Assembly: GCA_045599965.1 (NCBI GenBank)
Contig: JAZRXA010000070.1
Coordinates: 1-38,247 of the forward strand
Direction: 5' to 3'
DNA: 38,247 bases
From: RGIG5612 sp045599965
GTDB taxonomy: Bacteria; Bacillota; Clostridia; Lachnospirales; Lachnospiraceae
Position numbers and translations under genes: made by a program. Under the pieces are notes generated by a model that worked only from the letters and a program-made list of their open reading frames with translations, had not been told where the DNA came from and ran no database searches. Below are positions 1 to 8,380 of this stretch, in pieces (position 1 is the stretch's first letter; each line of letters starts with the position of its first letter).

Positions 1-738
1 GCCATTATTGCCGTAGGCTACCGTGTAAATTCAAAGAAAGCAACCAAATTTCGCCAGTGGGCTACCAAAACACTGAAAGAATATATTACAAAGGGCTTTG
101 TACTTAATGATGATATGTTAAAGAACGGAAAGCCTTTTGGAAAAGATTACTTTGATGAATTGCTGGAGCGCATTCGTGAGATTCGTGCCAGTGAGCGTAG
201 GGCTTATCAGAAAATCACAGATGTGTTTGAACAGTGCAGCTATGATTATGATAAGAACAGCGAGACCACAAGAGCCTTTTATGCATTTGTGCAGAACAAA
301 CTCCATTTTGCTGTTACCGGGAGGACTGCGGCAGAACTAATCTATGACCGTGCTGATGCAGAGCAACCTACGATGGGGCTTACCACATGGAAGGATGCCC
401 CGGACGGCAAGATATTAAAAAGAGATATTGTTGTTGCCAAGAATTATCTCAACGAGAAGGAAATGTCTCGTCTGAACAGGCTTGTTACTATGTTTATTGA
501 CTATGCTGAGCTTATGGCGGAGGATGAAGTCCTCATGAGCATGCAGGACTGGGTAGATCAGACCAATCAGTTTTTAAGCAACAACAGACGCAAGGTTCTT
601 GAAGGCAAAGGGAGAATCTCTCATGAGCAGGCTATCGAAAAGGCTACAAAGGAATATGATATCTTCCGTGTGCGTCAGGATCAGGAATATGTATCAGAAT
701 TTGATAAACAAACCGAGAAATACTTAAAGGGCGAATAA
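1..738 (+). CDS. RhuM-family (virulence RhuM / COG3943) protein, 5' end missing
   Basis: The reading frame is open from base 1, so the gene starts outside the window; 245 residues are visible, beginning AIIAVGYRVNSKKATKFRQW. The first in-frame ATG (115) is internal, because the 38 codons before it already match the family. Recognisable blocks are the FRQWATKTLKEYI stretch, the middle GLTTWKDAPDGKILKRDI block, and the C-terminal helical part with NEKEMSRLNRLVTMFIDYAE. Family members are usually about 330-350 residues, so roughly the first 100, including the putative DNA-binding part, lie upstream. The biochemical role of RhuM is not established; the name comes from a Salmonella pathogenicity island gene, and homologues are often found in accessory islands and near restriction systems. 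Base composition is richer in G+C than the genes that follow (31 of 60 bases at 361-420), which suggests transfer. Family assignment is confident; function is unknown. Confidence 0.88.
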   Translation, partial: AIIAVGYRVNSKKATKFRQWATKTLKEYITKGFVLNDDMLKNGKPFGKDYFDELLERIREIRASERRAYQKITDVFEQCSYDYDKNSETTRAFYAFVQNKLHFAVTGRTAAELIYDRADAEQPTMGLTTWKDAPDGKILKRDIVVAKNYLNEKEMSRLNRLVTMFIDYAELMAEDEVLMSMQDWVDQTNQFLSNNRRKVLEGKGRISHEQAIEKATKEYDIFRVRQDQEYVSEFDKQTEKYLKGE

Positions 739-786
739 CAAACAGCCGAAACGTCATTTACAAATATTATCTAAAAATCTCTTAGT

Positions 787-825
787 AGCCCCACTTTTGG
801 TGGGGCTTTAATTTATTTTATTTGT
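787..825 (+). terminator. Rho-independent terminator after the RhuM gene
   Basis: An 8-bp perfect stem, AGCCCCAC (787-794) with GTGGGGCT (800-807), encloses a TTTTG loop and is followed by a T-rich tract. It lies between two convergent genes and probably ends the + strand transcript. The opposite strand lacks an equally good T run but could still benefit. Confidence 0.85.
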
Positions 826-836
826 TCATGTTTTGC

Positions 837-3677
837 TTATTTTTTTCTGCGAGTGAAGGTCCAAACAACTACGCCAATAGCTACGAGAGCAAGCAATCCT
901 ATTATAATGAACGCTATGTAGTTATTAGAATCACCTGTTTTCGGTTTTTCTACTATTTTGTTTGTTACTACAAAGTAGTCATCTTCCGTTTCTTCTACTA
1001 ACGCCGTGTATCCTCTAATTCCAACTGTCTCTTCTACTGAATAGGTAATAGTTTTTCCTTCTTCAGATTCTATCGGCATTAAATCCCACATATATGTCCA
1101 CTTATTTTCTTCCGAAAGAATTTGCTTATCAATAAGTTTACCATCGGCATATAAACCAACTTCTACTTTCTCGTCTTTATGTTTTTCTACGCCATCAGCC
1201 CAGAATTTCTCTACTGTTATAGGTTTTTTGCCATCTAAGAATTCCCATTTTCCATATAAGGTTTTATCTTCGTGAAGAACAATGAATCCTTTTACTTCAT
1301 CTAAATACGCTTCGCTTGAACTCCAGCCAATAAATACCCATTCTCCTGGAACTCCTTCTTTAGTTCCATTGCTAGTTTTCCATGACGATGCAAACTTCGG
1401 TTCAATGCTAAATGTGCTTCCATAATATTGTTCAACCGATGCTGGGGCATCTTTCTCTTCTGGAACGCCATACGTTGCATCTCCTATAACAACATAACTT
1501 AATCTTACTCCCGTTGGGTCAACGTCTATCGTTGCTGCAGGTTCAAGTACTGCTTCATCGTCGAAATTAGTAGTAACAGTATTGGTTACTTCAGTTGCCT
1601 CGGTTATTGTATCTTTAAGTTTAACCTTAATATAAAGAACTTCTTCCCCCCCTGCCGCAACTGTAATATTCTTCCACTCAACTACTCCCGTTTCCTTATC
1701 TATTGTTGGATTCAATTCCTTTTCTGGTGGGCTTACAGTATCTTTCCATTTAGCCTCGCCAGTTTCTTCATCTAAGCATACTATATTTCCTTCTGGATCC
1801 GTAGCTTCTATTGAAGCGATATCAAAACATTCCATAGATATAGGATCAGTTACATTAATATATTGGCAAGGCAAAGTCGAGCTGTTTCCAAGTGTTATCT
1901 TATATGTAAGTGTTTGTCCAGCTACAGCTTTATTATTTTCCAAACCAACCAATTCTTTTTTAGCGCTTCCTAAAAACTTAAAGTTTGCTGTATAAGTATC
2001 AGCAACAAATCTTCCATTTGAATTACGCGTTGGTTTGAAATTTAATTCTTTACTAACTTCAACATCTTTTCCATCAACTTTATGAGTCCAATTTACAAAC
2101 TGCCAGTGTTGTGTCGTGCTTTCTACTGCTCTAGAGCCAACAATTACATCTTCATCAGAATCAGTCCATAATTTTCCTGTTCTATCAGTTGGCTCTTCTG
2201 CAGTTTCTCCTGGTTCAGTAGTAGACACTACCTTAGTTTCAGGATTCGATGTATCTGTTATTTTGCATCCTCCTCTTGCGGCCGCAGCTTCTACTTCATA
2301 TTTAATTTCGATAGGCCAATTGAGGCGGTCAGTTGGTTCTATTGTTGATGGCTCGCTAGGCGTTCCTCCTTTTGGAGTAATTATAACTTTTGCAGGACCA
2401 TCGTTAGGGTTACCGTCTTGCGATACCATTTTAAAACTTGGATCAGCATTACTATCTAAATTAAGACCAATAACAAGTTTAACTTCTTGTTCTCCTTTGA
2501 GATTCTTTATTGAGCCTGTAACAGTATTGGTCACTGGATCAAAATTAATTGTATTTGGATATTGTGTACTATTGCTAAGAATTTTTTCATATGTCCCTCC
2601 TGCATTCTTAACCATAAAATAAGAATTCTTTGGGTCATATGCGCATCCATCTGCTACTTTAATCTTGTCAGTAAAAGTTAGTTCATATGTATAAAGAGAA
2701 TCTATTGCATTATCTAGGAATGTGCTTAATTGTTCAGTATTGTTATAGTTAGTTTGTCTTGTATTTGGTAGCCCTTTGGCTACCATATCTTTAACACTAT
2801 TAGTAATTTTTCCATACATTTCTGGACAAATAAGTGCCATCAACGCATCATATTGCTCGTTTGTTAATTCATCCCAAACCTTAGAGGAAGAATTTGTATG
2901 GTCTGAATAATATCTGGTTGGATAATAATTTACATCCTCTGTACCAACCTTTGGTTCTTTTTTAGGCCAAGATTCACCTGGTTTATTAAAGTCCTGGCAA
3001 ACCCAAATAACCTTATCAGCCGCATAATAGCCTTTCATAATGTTTGCTACATCGCTAAGATTATGTTGCGTTTTAACATTTTCTACTTGGTTAGACCATT
3101 TATACGGTTTTGTTGGAACTACGCCATATTGATCTGCAATTAAACTTCCGTCAAATTCTAGAATAATATAATCATATTTTTTATCATTATGATGTTCATA
3201 AATACAATCTAAAAACTTACCCAATGCATAATGGTTATTTGTGTTTAGCTTTTTTATTAATATTTTTTGATTATCTGAAAGTGAATTTCCTTTACTAACG
3301 CTACCATTTGTATCATTACTTCTAAACCCTTGCCTATTGTAGAGATAATAATCAACATTTGCTACGCTTGCTAATGTATTTATGGACGAAATTAGTGTTC
3401 CACCATCTCCATCCATTCCGTGGGCATCACACATTGTTCCGATAAATAAAACACTAGGAACATAACTTTCTTCTACATGTCCGTTTGATGTAGCCGTAAG
3501 TTCTATTTTTGCGTTTGTATAATCGTCACCTATCCACTCAATATGTTTTGATTCTAGCCTTACACTATAATCTGGTTCTGAATCAGCCCAAGCAGTTATG
3601 CCTAATATCATTGCGGCAATAAGTACTGCGCCTATAACGACTCCCCATTTTTTTAATACATCAACTAGCTTTTTCAT
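837..3677 (-). CDS. Sortase-anchored multidomain surface protein (DUF11, InlB-type repeat, Cna-B)
   Basis: A 946-residue secreted, wall-anchored protein. Residues 1-31 are a signal peptide (KK, a hydrophobic stretch, then ITAWA-D). The region from about 65 to 330 starts with a beta strand like a von Willebrand A fold (YVPSVLFIGTMCD) but has no clear DxSxS metal site. A DUF11-type conserved repeat follows at about 600-710 (GQTLTYKITLGNSS ... NTVTTNF). Next come an InlB B-repeat/Flg_new-like segment ending TLYGKWEF, and a Cna-B domain at about 810-905 (PITVEKFWADG ... YSVEETV). The C-terminus is KPKTGD, a hydrophobic helix and RRKK, a cell-wall sorting signal in which the usual Leu is replaced by Lys. 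The ATG is preceded by AGAGGA at suitable spacing. It probably acts as an adhesin or pilin-like surface protein; the ligand is unknown. No sortase gene is in the window. Confidence 0.85.
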   Translation of the reverse strand: MKKLVDVLKKWGVVIGAVLIAAMILGITAWADSEPDYSVRLESKHIEWIGDDYTNAKIELTATSNGHVEESYVPSVLFIGTMCDAHGMDGDGGTLISSINTLASVANVDYYLYNRQGFRSNDTNGSVSKGNSLSDNQKILIKKLNTNNHYALGKFLDCIYEHHNDKKYDYIILEFDGSLIADQYGVVPTKPYKWSNQVENVKTQHNLSDVANIMKGYYAADKVIWVCQDFNKPGESWPKKEPKVGTEDVNYYPTRYYSDHTNSSSKVWDELTNEQYDALMALICPEMYGKITNSVKDMVAKGLPNTRQTNYNNTEQLSTFLDNAIDSLYTYELTFTDKIKVADGCAYDPKNSYFMVKNAGGTYEKILSNSTQYPNTINFDPVTNTVTGSIKNLKGEQEVKLVIGLNLDSNADPSFKMVSQDGNPNDGPAKVIITPKGGTPSEPSTIEPTDRLNWPIEIKYEVEAAAARGGCKITDTSNPETKVVSTTEPGETAEEPTDRTGKLWTDSDEDVIVGSRAVESTTQHWQFVNWTHKVDGKDVEVSKELNFKPTRNSNGRFVADTYTANFKFLGSAKKELVGLENNKAVAGQTLTYKITLGNSSTLPCQYINVTDPISMECFDIASIEATDPEGNIVCLDEETGEAKWKDTVSPPEKELNPTIDKETGVVEWKNITVAAGGEEVLYIKVKLKDTITEATEVTNTVTTNFDDEAVLEPAATIDVDPTGVRLSYVVIGDATYGVPEEKDAPASVEQYYGSTFSIEPKFASSWKTSNGTKEGVPGEWVFIGWSSSEAYLDEVKGFIVLHEDKTLYGKWEFLDGKKPITVEKFWADGVEKHKDEKVEVGLYADGKLIDKQILSEENKWTYMWDLMPIESEEGKTITYSVEETVGIRGYTALVEETEDDYFVVTNKIVEKPKTGDSNNYIAFIIIGLLALVAIGVVVWTFTRRKK

Positions 3678-3688
3678 AACTATTCCTC

Positions 3689-4486
3689 TTAATACTTTGT
3701 TGTTGGTCTATAATTTTCAAAAATTACAGCGTCGTTTTCTTTTTGATCTACGTCTGGAATTCTTGATGTCCAAGCAACTAATAATATTCCTTTATTTCTT
3801 AAGTATCTCAATACTTTTGGTCTTTTTTTAAGTTTTGTTTTTGCATTTTCTTTTTCATCACCAAAATTATAATATGCAATAAAGTCTGGCTTGTTAATAA
3901 TTGTAAAGGCGCATCTAGCTAATAAACTCCAAGCAATCTTAGGCGCTACCCCTTTATAGCTTTCTGGAAATGTTGCAAGCTGTCCTCTAAAAATTTCCGG
4001 TGCATTGTCCTTAAACCACTTAACTATAAAAGGATTAAAAGATTCTATGCAAAAATCTCTTTTATATGTTTTTAAGATGTCATAAGTTTTTTCGCAAAGT
4101 TCAGTATTTCTTGGGCCTGACTTAAGTTCTACGATTAATGGGCCACTTCCTTTTTCGAAAGTTTCTAAAACCTCGGTAAATAAAGGGATTGTCTGCTCTG
4201 TTTCTAAAAGAGACATCTTATTTAATTCTTCAAAAGTAAACTCATCTACTCTTTTGTCTATGCCACAAACTCTCTTTAAGTCGTCATCATGAAATACAAC
4301 TACTTTTCCATCTTTAGAAAGTTGAACATCTAGTTCCGCTCCATAGCCAGCCTTAGCTGCTAGTTCAAAAGCCATTAAAGAGTTTTCCGAAACCCCATTA
4401 TCTATATCATGCAATCCCCTGTGTGCATAGTTCCAATGATAAAACTTATTTATTTCTTCATCGCTTCGGCGATTAAAAGATTTCAT
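3689..4486 (-). CDS. Glycerophosphodiester phosphodiesterase
   Basis: Hydrolyses glycerophosphodiesters to glycerol-3-phosphate and an alcohol. I choose the ATG at 4486 (MKSFNRR, 265 aa). GAGGA lies 6-7 bases upstream, inside the end of the preceding gene. The longer frame back to 4504 would need a TTG start inside that gene. Counting from 4486, the GDPD core is visible: H22-R23-G24, E35 (SENSLMAFE), E52 and D54 (GAELDVQ) and H67 (VVFHDDDL), matching the catalytic and metal-binding set of the family. There is no signal peptide, so it is cytoplasmic. It begins one base after the stop of the MFS permease and is almost certainly co-transcribed and translationally coupled with it, which suggests the permease may deliver its substrate. 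Its product would suit the glycerol-3-phosphate dehydrogenase-like genes at 27.2-30.3 kb. Confidence 0.9.
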   Translation of the reverse strand: MKSFNRRSDEEINKFYHWNYAHRGLHDIDNGVSENSLMAFELAAKAGYGAELDVQLSKDGKVVVFHDDDLKRVCGIDKRVDEFTFEELNKMSLLETEQTIPLFTEVLETFEKGSGPLIVELKSGPRNTELCEKTYDILKTYKRDFCIESFNPFIVKWFKDNAPEIFRGQLATFPESYKGVAPKIAWSLLARCAFTIINKPDFIAYYNFGDEKENAKTKLKKRPKVLRYLRNKGILLVAWTSRIPDVDQKENDAVIFENYRPTTKY

Positions 4487-4487
4487 C

Positions 4488-5912
4488 TTAGTCCTCATCA
4501 GCAAAAGCTTCTAGGCCTGTAGCATTTTGAACCTTATTAGCTTTTATGTTCTTAACGAAAATAATAAATACTATTGCGCTAAGTGCAAGAAGAATTGCAC
4601 TGTAAACTGGAAGCGCTCTCCATGCGCCGCTCTTCATAAAGATAAATCCAAGGAGAATTGGTGTAACTGTTTGTGCTGCCATACTAGCTGCATAATAGTA
4701 GCCAGTGAATTTTCCGATATGTTTTGATGAACAAAGTTCAACAACCATTGGGAATGAGCAGTTATGTACAAGCGACATACCAAATCCTTTAATTACCCAT
4801 GTAACATAAAGAATAACTGGGAATGTAAATTCGCCATTTTCGCCTGTAATAACTCCTGTAGGTTTTGCAAAAACTGCAAGTACTAAAGCTATAACCGAAA
4901 GAATAAGTCCAATACATATTGTCCACTTTCTTCCAATTTTATCAGCAACTTTTCCACCAATTGCAAAACCAACTACGCTAGCAAGTCCACCAACAATTGT
5001 AAGAATCATTGTTGCCGAAGAAGCTGAATTTAAGTAGTAGATTACATAGTTTCCGATATATGTTCCGACTGCGTTATCAGCCATAAACCATAAGAATTCT
5101 GCTCCTAAAATAGCAAGCAGCATGTTTCTATTTGCGGGGGTCATTGGGCCATCATCAGTAACAGGATTTTCAATTGCTGCTTGACGCTCGCCCTCTTCCA
5201 TATCTTCTTTAAGTTCTTCAGCTAATGGATTTTCCTTTATTGTAAGGAATAAAACTACTGCTGAAACAACCATCAAAACTGAAGCAACTATGAAAGGAAT
5301 TTCGATAATCCATACCTTATCTGCTCTATCAGAAACATTAATATAGTCAGAAAGTTTAAGGAAGATTCCGAGCACAGTTGCGAATGCGCCACCAATGTAA
5401 CCCATAATATTTATTATACCGTTAGCCCTAGCTCTTAAAGGCTTTGGTGTGATATCCGGCATAAGTGAAACGGCCGGGTTTCTATACATCATCATGAACA
5501 ATAGAACGATTAACATCATAATAACCATTCCAATGATATTGTTATTGTGGAAGAAAAGTGGAACAAATGGAAATGCGATTGCAGAAACAACTGTTCCAAT
5601 AATTATGAAAGGCATACGCTTTCCAATAGGGCTCTTCGTTTTGTCTGAAAGTCTTCCGAAAACAGGAAGCAAAATAAGCGCTGCAAGATTGTCGCAAGCC
5701 ATAATAATACCAACAATCCATTGAACATTTAATATTTTGGCTGGATCGCTAAGTTTAAGCTCAGCTGATGTTAAGCCATACATATTATTTGCAAATATAT
5801 CCGTAAGGAATGTTGGGCACCATGAATCGTAAACTTGCCACAAAAGTAAGATACCAAAAAAGGCGAACCCTATGAGAAAGGTTCTCTTATAATTTAATTT
5901 TAGTTCTCTCAT
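4488..5912 (-). CDS. MFS permease, GPH/sugar-cation symporter-like
   Basis: A 474-residue membrane protein with about 12 hydrophobic helices and a charged central loop around residues 225-250 (KEDMEEGERQAA). The motif GRLSDKTKSPIGKRMPF between helices 2 and 3 is typical of the glycoside-pentoside-hexuronide:cation symporter branch of the major facilitator superfamily, and a second half-repeat GGKVADKIGRKW is present. The substrate cannot be read from sequence. Divergent GH2 and GH36 genes suggest an oligosaccharide or glycoside; the coupled phosphodiesterase would instead suggest a glycerophosphodiester. The ATG has a GGGGAGA ribosome binding site. It is the first gene of a two-gene transcript diverging from the glycosidases. 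Confidence 0.85.
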   Translation of the reverse strand: MRELKLNYKRTFLIGFAFFGILLLWQVYDSWCPTFLTDIFANNMYGLTSAELKLSDPAKILNVQWIVGIIMACDNLAALILLPVFGRLSDKTKSPIGKRMPFIIIGTVVSAIAFPFVPLFFHNNNIIGMVIMMLIVLLFMMMYRNPAVSLMPDITPKPLRARANGIINIMGYIGGAFATVLGIFLKLSDYINVSDRADKVWIIEIPFIVASVLMVVSAVVLFLTIKENPLAEELKEDMEEGERQAAIENPVTDDGPMTPANRNMLLAILGAEFLWFMADNAVGTYIGNYVIYYLNSASSATMILTIVGGLASVVGFAIGGKVADKIGRKWTICIGLILSVIALVLAVFAKPTGVITGENGEFTFPVILYVTWVIKGFGMSLVHNCSFPMVVELCSSKHIGKFTGYYYAASMAAQTVTPILLGFIFMKSGAWRALPVYSAILLALSAIVFIIFVKNIKANKVQNATGLEAFADED

Positions 5913-6029
5913 ATTTTCTCCCCCTATTTATATATTAATTATATCAAAAAAACCACAATTTGTGCTAAAATATAAATAGATTAGTACAATATATGCTTAT
6001 ATTGAATAATAGACTTAGGGGATGAAATT
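5913..6029. promoter_or_regulatory. Divergent promoter region with an 11-bp palindrome
   Basis: This 117-bp AT-rich spacer must carry promoters for both the permease pair (-) and the glycosidase pair (+). On the minus strand a perfect TATAAT lies at 5938-5943, with no good -35 at standard spacing. On the plus strand TACAAT at 5985-5990 is the best -10, with TTGTGC 19 bases upstream as a poor -35. Between them CACAA-T-TTGTG (5954-5964) is a perfect inverted repeat overlapping both likely -35 zones, a reasonable operator candidate. The regulator is not in the window. Confidence 0.45.
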
Positions 6030-8369
6030 TTGATAAGACTTAATAACAATTGGGAATTTGTTTATACATGGTCCGACGACTTTCTAAACTTCAAGGGCCG
6101 CGCAGAACGCGTGCGTCTTCCACACAATGTGTGCGAAGTTCCTATTAGTTATGCTGACCCAGAAAACTATGAAACAGTTTGCGGATATAGAAGACTTCTA
6201 GAAATTCCAAAAGAATATATCGGAAATAAAATCTTTTTACAATTTGATGGCGCAGCTCACAGCGCTGAAATTTTTGTGAATGGAAAAAGTGTTGACGACC
6301 ATAACGGTGGCTACACTTCTTTTAGAGTTGATATTACAGATTATGTTAGAGATGGCGACAACCAGTTAGTTGTTATGGTTGATTCTACAGAAAGCCAAAA
6401 CTTTCCGCCTTTTGGTGACGTTATCGACTATTTAACTTTTGGTGGACTTTATAGAGATGTTTGGCTAGATATTCGTCCTCAAACTTATATTGAAGACGTT
6501 TTTGTTTATACAAAAGACACTCAAAATATCCACATAGATATCAAAATAAATGGTACGCCTGAGTCTACAGACCTAGAAATCTACGGTCCTAATGGAAGTT
6601 TAGTTTCACTTCTTAAAGATTGTCCTTTAAGCGTAGATTTATTTATCGAAGAGCCTGAACTTTGGTCATTAGATAATCCTCAATTGTATTCATGTACCGC
6701 AAGGACTTATGAAAATGATTCCGAAGATATTTTTGAGACAACTTTCGGAGTTAGAACTATCCAGTTTAAGCCAGATGGTTTTTATCTTAATGGAGAAAAA
6801 GTTTTTCTTCGTGGTCTTAACCGTCATCAATGTTTCCCTATTGTTGGCTATGCTGCTTCAGAGTCTTTGCAAAGAGAAGATGCGCGTATCCTAAAGGAAG
6901 AACTTTGTTGCAACGCAGTTCGCACCTCGCACTACCCACAAAGTAAATATTTTATTGATGAATGTGACAAGCTTGGACTTTTAGTATTTACTGAAATTCC
7001 TGGTTGGCAATATATTGGCGACAGAACATGGCAAAACGCTGCCGTTAAAATGACTTCTGAGATGGTGCTTCAATATCGTAACCATCCATCAGTTATTCTT
7101 TGGGGCGTTCGTATTAACGAAAGCCAAGACAATGATGACTTATATAAAAAGACAAACGCTTTGGCGCATGAGCTAGACCCTAGCAGAGCTACGAGCGGAG
7201 TTCGTTTTATTGAAAAGAGTCATCTTTTAGAAGATGTTTATGCTTATAACGATTTTTCTTACGATGGAAGTGGAAATGGTTGTCGTCCTAAGAGAGCCGT
7301 TGTTCGTAAGAATAAGCCGTTGCTTATAAGCGAAAGCAATGGACATATGTTCCCGACAAAATCTTTTGACGACTTAAAACACCGCCAAGAGCAAGCTCTT
7401 CGTCATGCGACGGTACTAAATAGTGCTTTGGCTAGTGGCGAACATGTTGGATGCTTCCAGTGGTGCATGTTCGACTACCCTACTCATAAAGATTTCGGTA
7501 GTGGAAACCGTATGTGTTACCACGGTGTATTAGATCAGTTTAGAAATCCAAAATTAGCAGCCTACCTTTATTCAAGCCAGGGCGAAACTCCTGTGTTGGA
7601 AATTGGTTCTAATTTTGAAACGGGTGACTACCCTGCTTTCCAAAAAGGAAAAATTTATGCATTCACAAATGCTGATGAAGTAAGACTTTATAAAAATGAT
7701 GTGTTTGTTAAAGCTTTTAGTTCAAGCAAGTTTAATTCTTTGCCACATGGTCCGATAGAAATCGACGATACTATTGGAGATTTATTGCAAACGCAAGAAG
7801 GTTTTGATGAAAAAAAATCTGAACTTTTAAGAAAGTGCTTACTTAGTGCTGAAAAATATGGTCTTGCAAAGATGCCTCTTAAGGATAAATTAAAACTTGG
7901 CCTTTGCATGATTAAATATAAAATGTCTATGCAAGATGGCGTAGATTTATACGGCAAATATGTAGGCAATTGGGGTGATAGTGCTACTTCATGGCGTTTT
8001 GACGCAATTAAAGACGAAGAAGTTGTTCTTAGCAAAACCTACTCTCCTTCTAGCAAACTCCATCTAGATGTTAAAGTTTCTAAAACACACTTAACTGAAG
8101 GCGATGCCTACGATATGTCTCTTGTTCGTATTCGTATTCTTGACGAAAATGGAAATGTTGCTAGTTATGCGCAAATGCCTATTGGCTTTTCTACTGAAGG
8201 TATGATTAAACTTAATGGCCCTTCGGTTGTTACTGCTGAAGGTGGTATGTGTGGCACAATTATTTCTTCTTATGGCGTTGGTGGCGAAGGAGAACTTTCT
8301 ATCTATACTGCCGACGGTATGCAAGAAACTGTTTTCTTTAATATTGATTCTGTAAAATCCAAGTTCTAA
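6030..8369 (+). CDS. Glycoside hydrolase family 2 enzyme (beta-galactosidase/beta-glucuronidase type)
   Basis: A 779-residue cytoplasmic glycosidase without a signal peptide. The order is an N-terminal jelly-roll sugar-binding domain (about 1-150, ending GGLYRDVWLDI), an Ig-like domain (to about 250), a TIM barrel from FLRGLNRHQCFP to about 520, and C-terminal beta-rich domains. Within the barrel, E364 in WGVRINESQD is the predicted acid/base and E435 in LLISESNGH the predicted nucleophile. The spacing fits GH2 beta-galactosidases but does not separate galactosidase from glucuronidase. The start is a TTG at 6030: AGGGG (6017-6021) lies eight bases upstream and no in-frame ATG is available before a stop. 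It is followed after 11 bases by a GH36-like gene, so the pair probably degrades galactosides imported by a permease such as the divergent one. Confidence 0.88.
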   Translation: MIRLNNNWEFVYTWSDDFLNFKGRAERVRLPHNVCEVPISYADPENYETVCGYRRLLEIPKEYIGNKIFLQFDGAAHSAEIFVNGKSVDDHNGGYTSFRVDITDYVRDGDNQLVVMVDSTESQNFPPFGDVIDYLTFGGLYRDVWLDIRPQTYIEDVFVYTKDTQNIHIDIKINGTPESTDLEIYGPNGSLVSLLKDCPLSVDLFIEEPELWSLDNPQLYSCTARTYENDSEDIFETTFGVRTIQFKPDGFYLNGEKVFLRGLNRHQCFPIVGYAASESLQREDARILKEELCCNAVRTSHYPQSKYFIDECDKLGLLVFTEIPGWQYIGDRTWQNAAVKMTSEMVLQYRNHPSVILWGVRINESQDNDDLYKKTNALAHELDPSRATSGVRFIEKSHLLEDVYAYNDFSYDGSGNGCRPKRAVVRKNKPLLISESNGHMFPTKSFDDLKHRQEQALRHATVLNSALASGEHVGCFQWCMFDYPTHKDFGSGNRMCYHGVLDQFRNPKLAAYLYSSQGETPVLEIGSNFETGDYPAFQKGKIYAFTNADEVRLYKNDVFVKAFSSSKFNSLPHGPIEIDDTIGDLLQTQEGFDEKKSELLRKCLLSAEKYGLAKMPLKDKLKLGLCMIKYKMSMQDGVDLYGKYVGNWGDSATSWRFDAIKDEEVVLSKTYSPSSKLHLDVKVSKTHLTEGDAYDMSLVRIRILDENGNVASYAQMPIGFSTEGMIKLNGPSVVTAEGGMCGTIISSYGVGGEGELSIYTADGMQETVFFNIDSVKSKF

Positions 8370-8380
8370 ATGGGGGTCAT

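Noticed and set aside
2116..2622. 168-residue + strand frame inside the surface protein gene
   Set aside because: It is a shadow of the opposite strand, of low complexity and without a ribosome binding site or family features.
4487..4504. Longer start of the phosphodiesterase
   Set aside because: It would need a TTG inside the permease gene; the ATG at 4486 has a proper GAGGA site.
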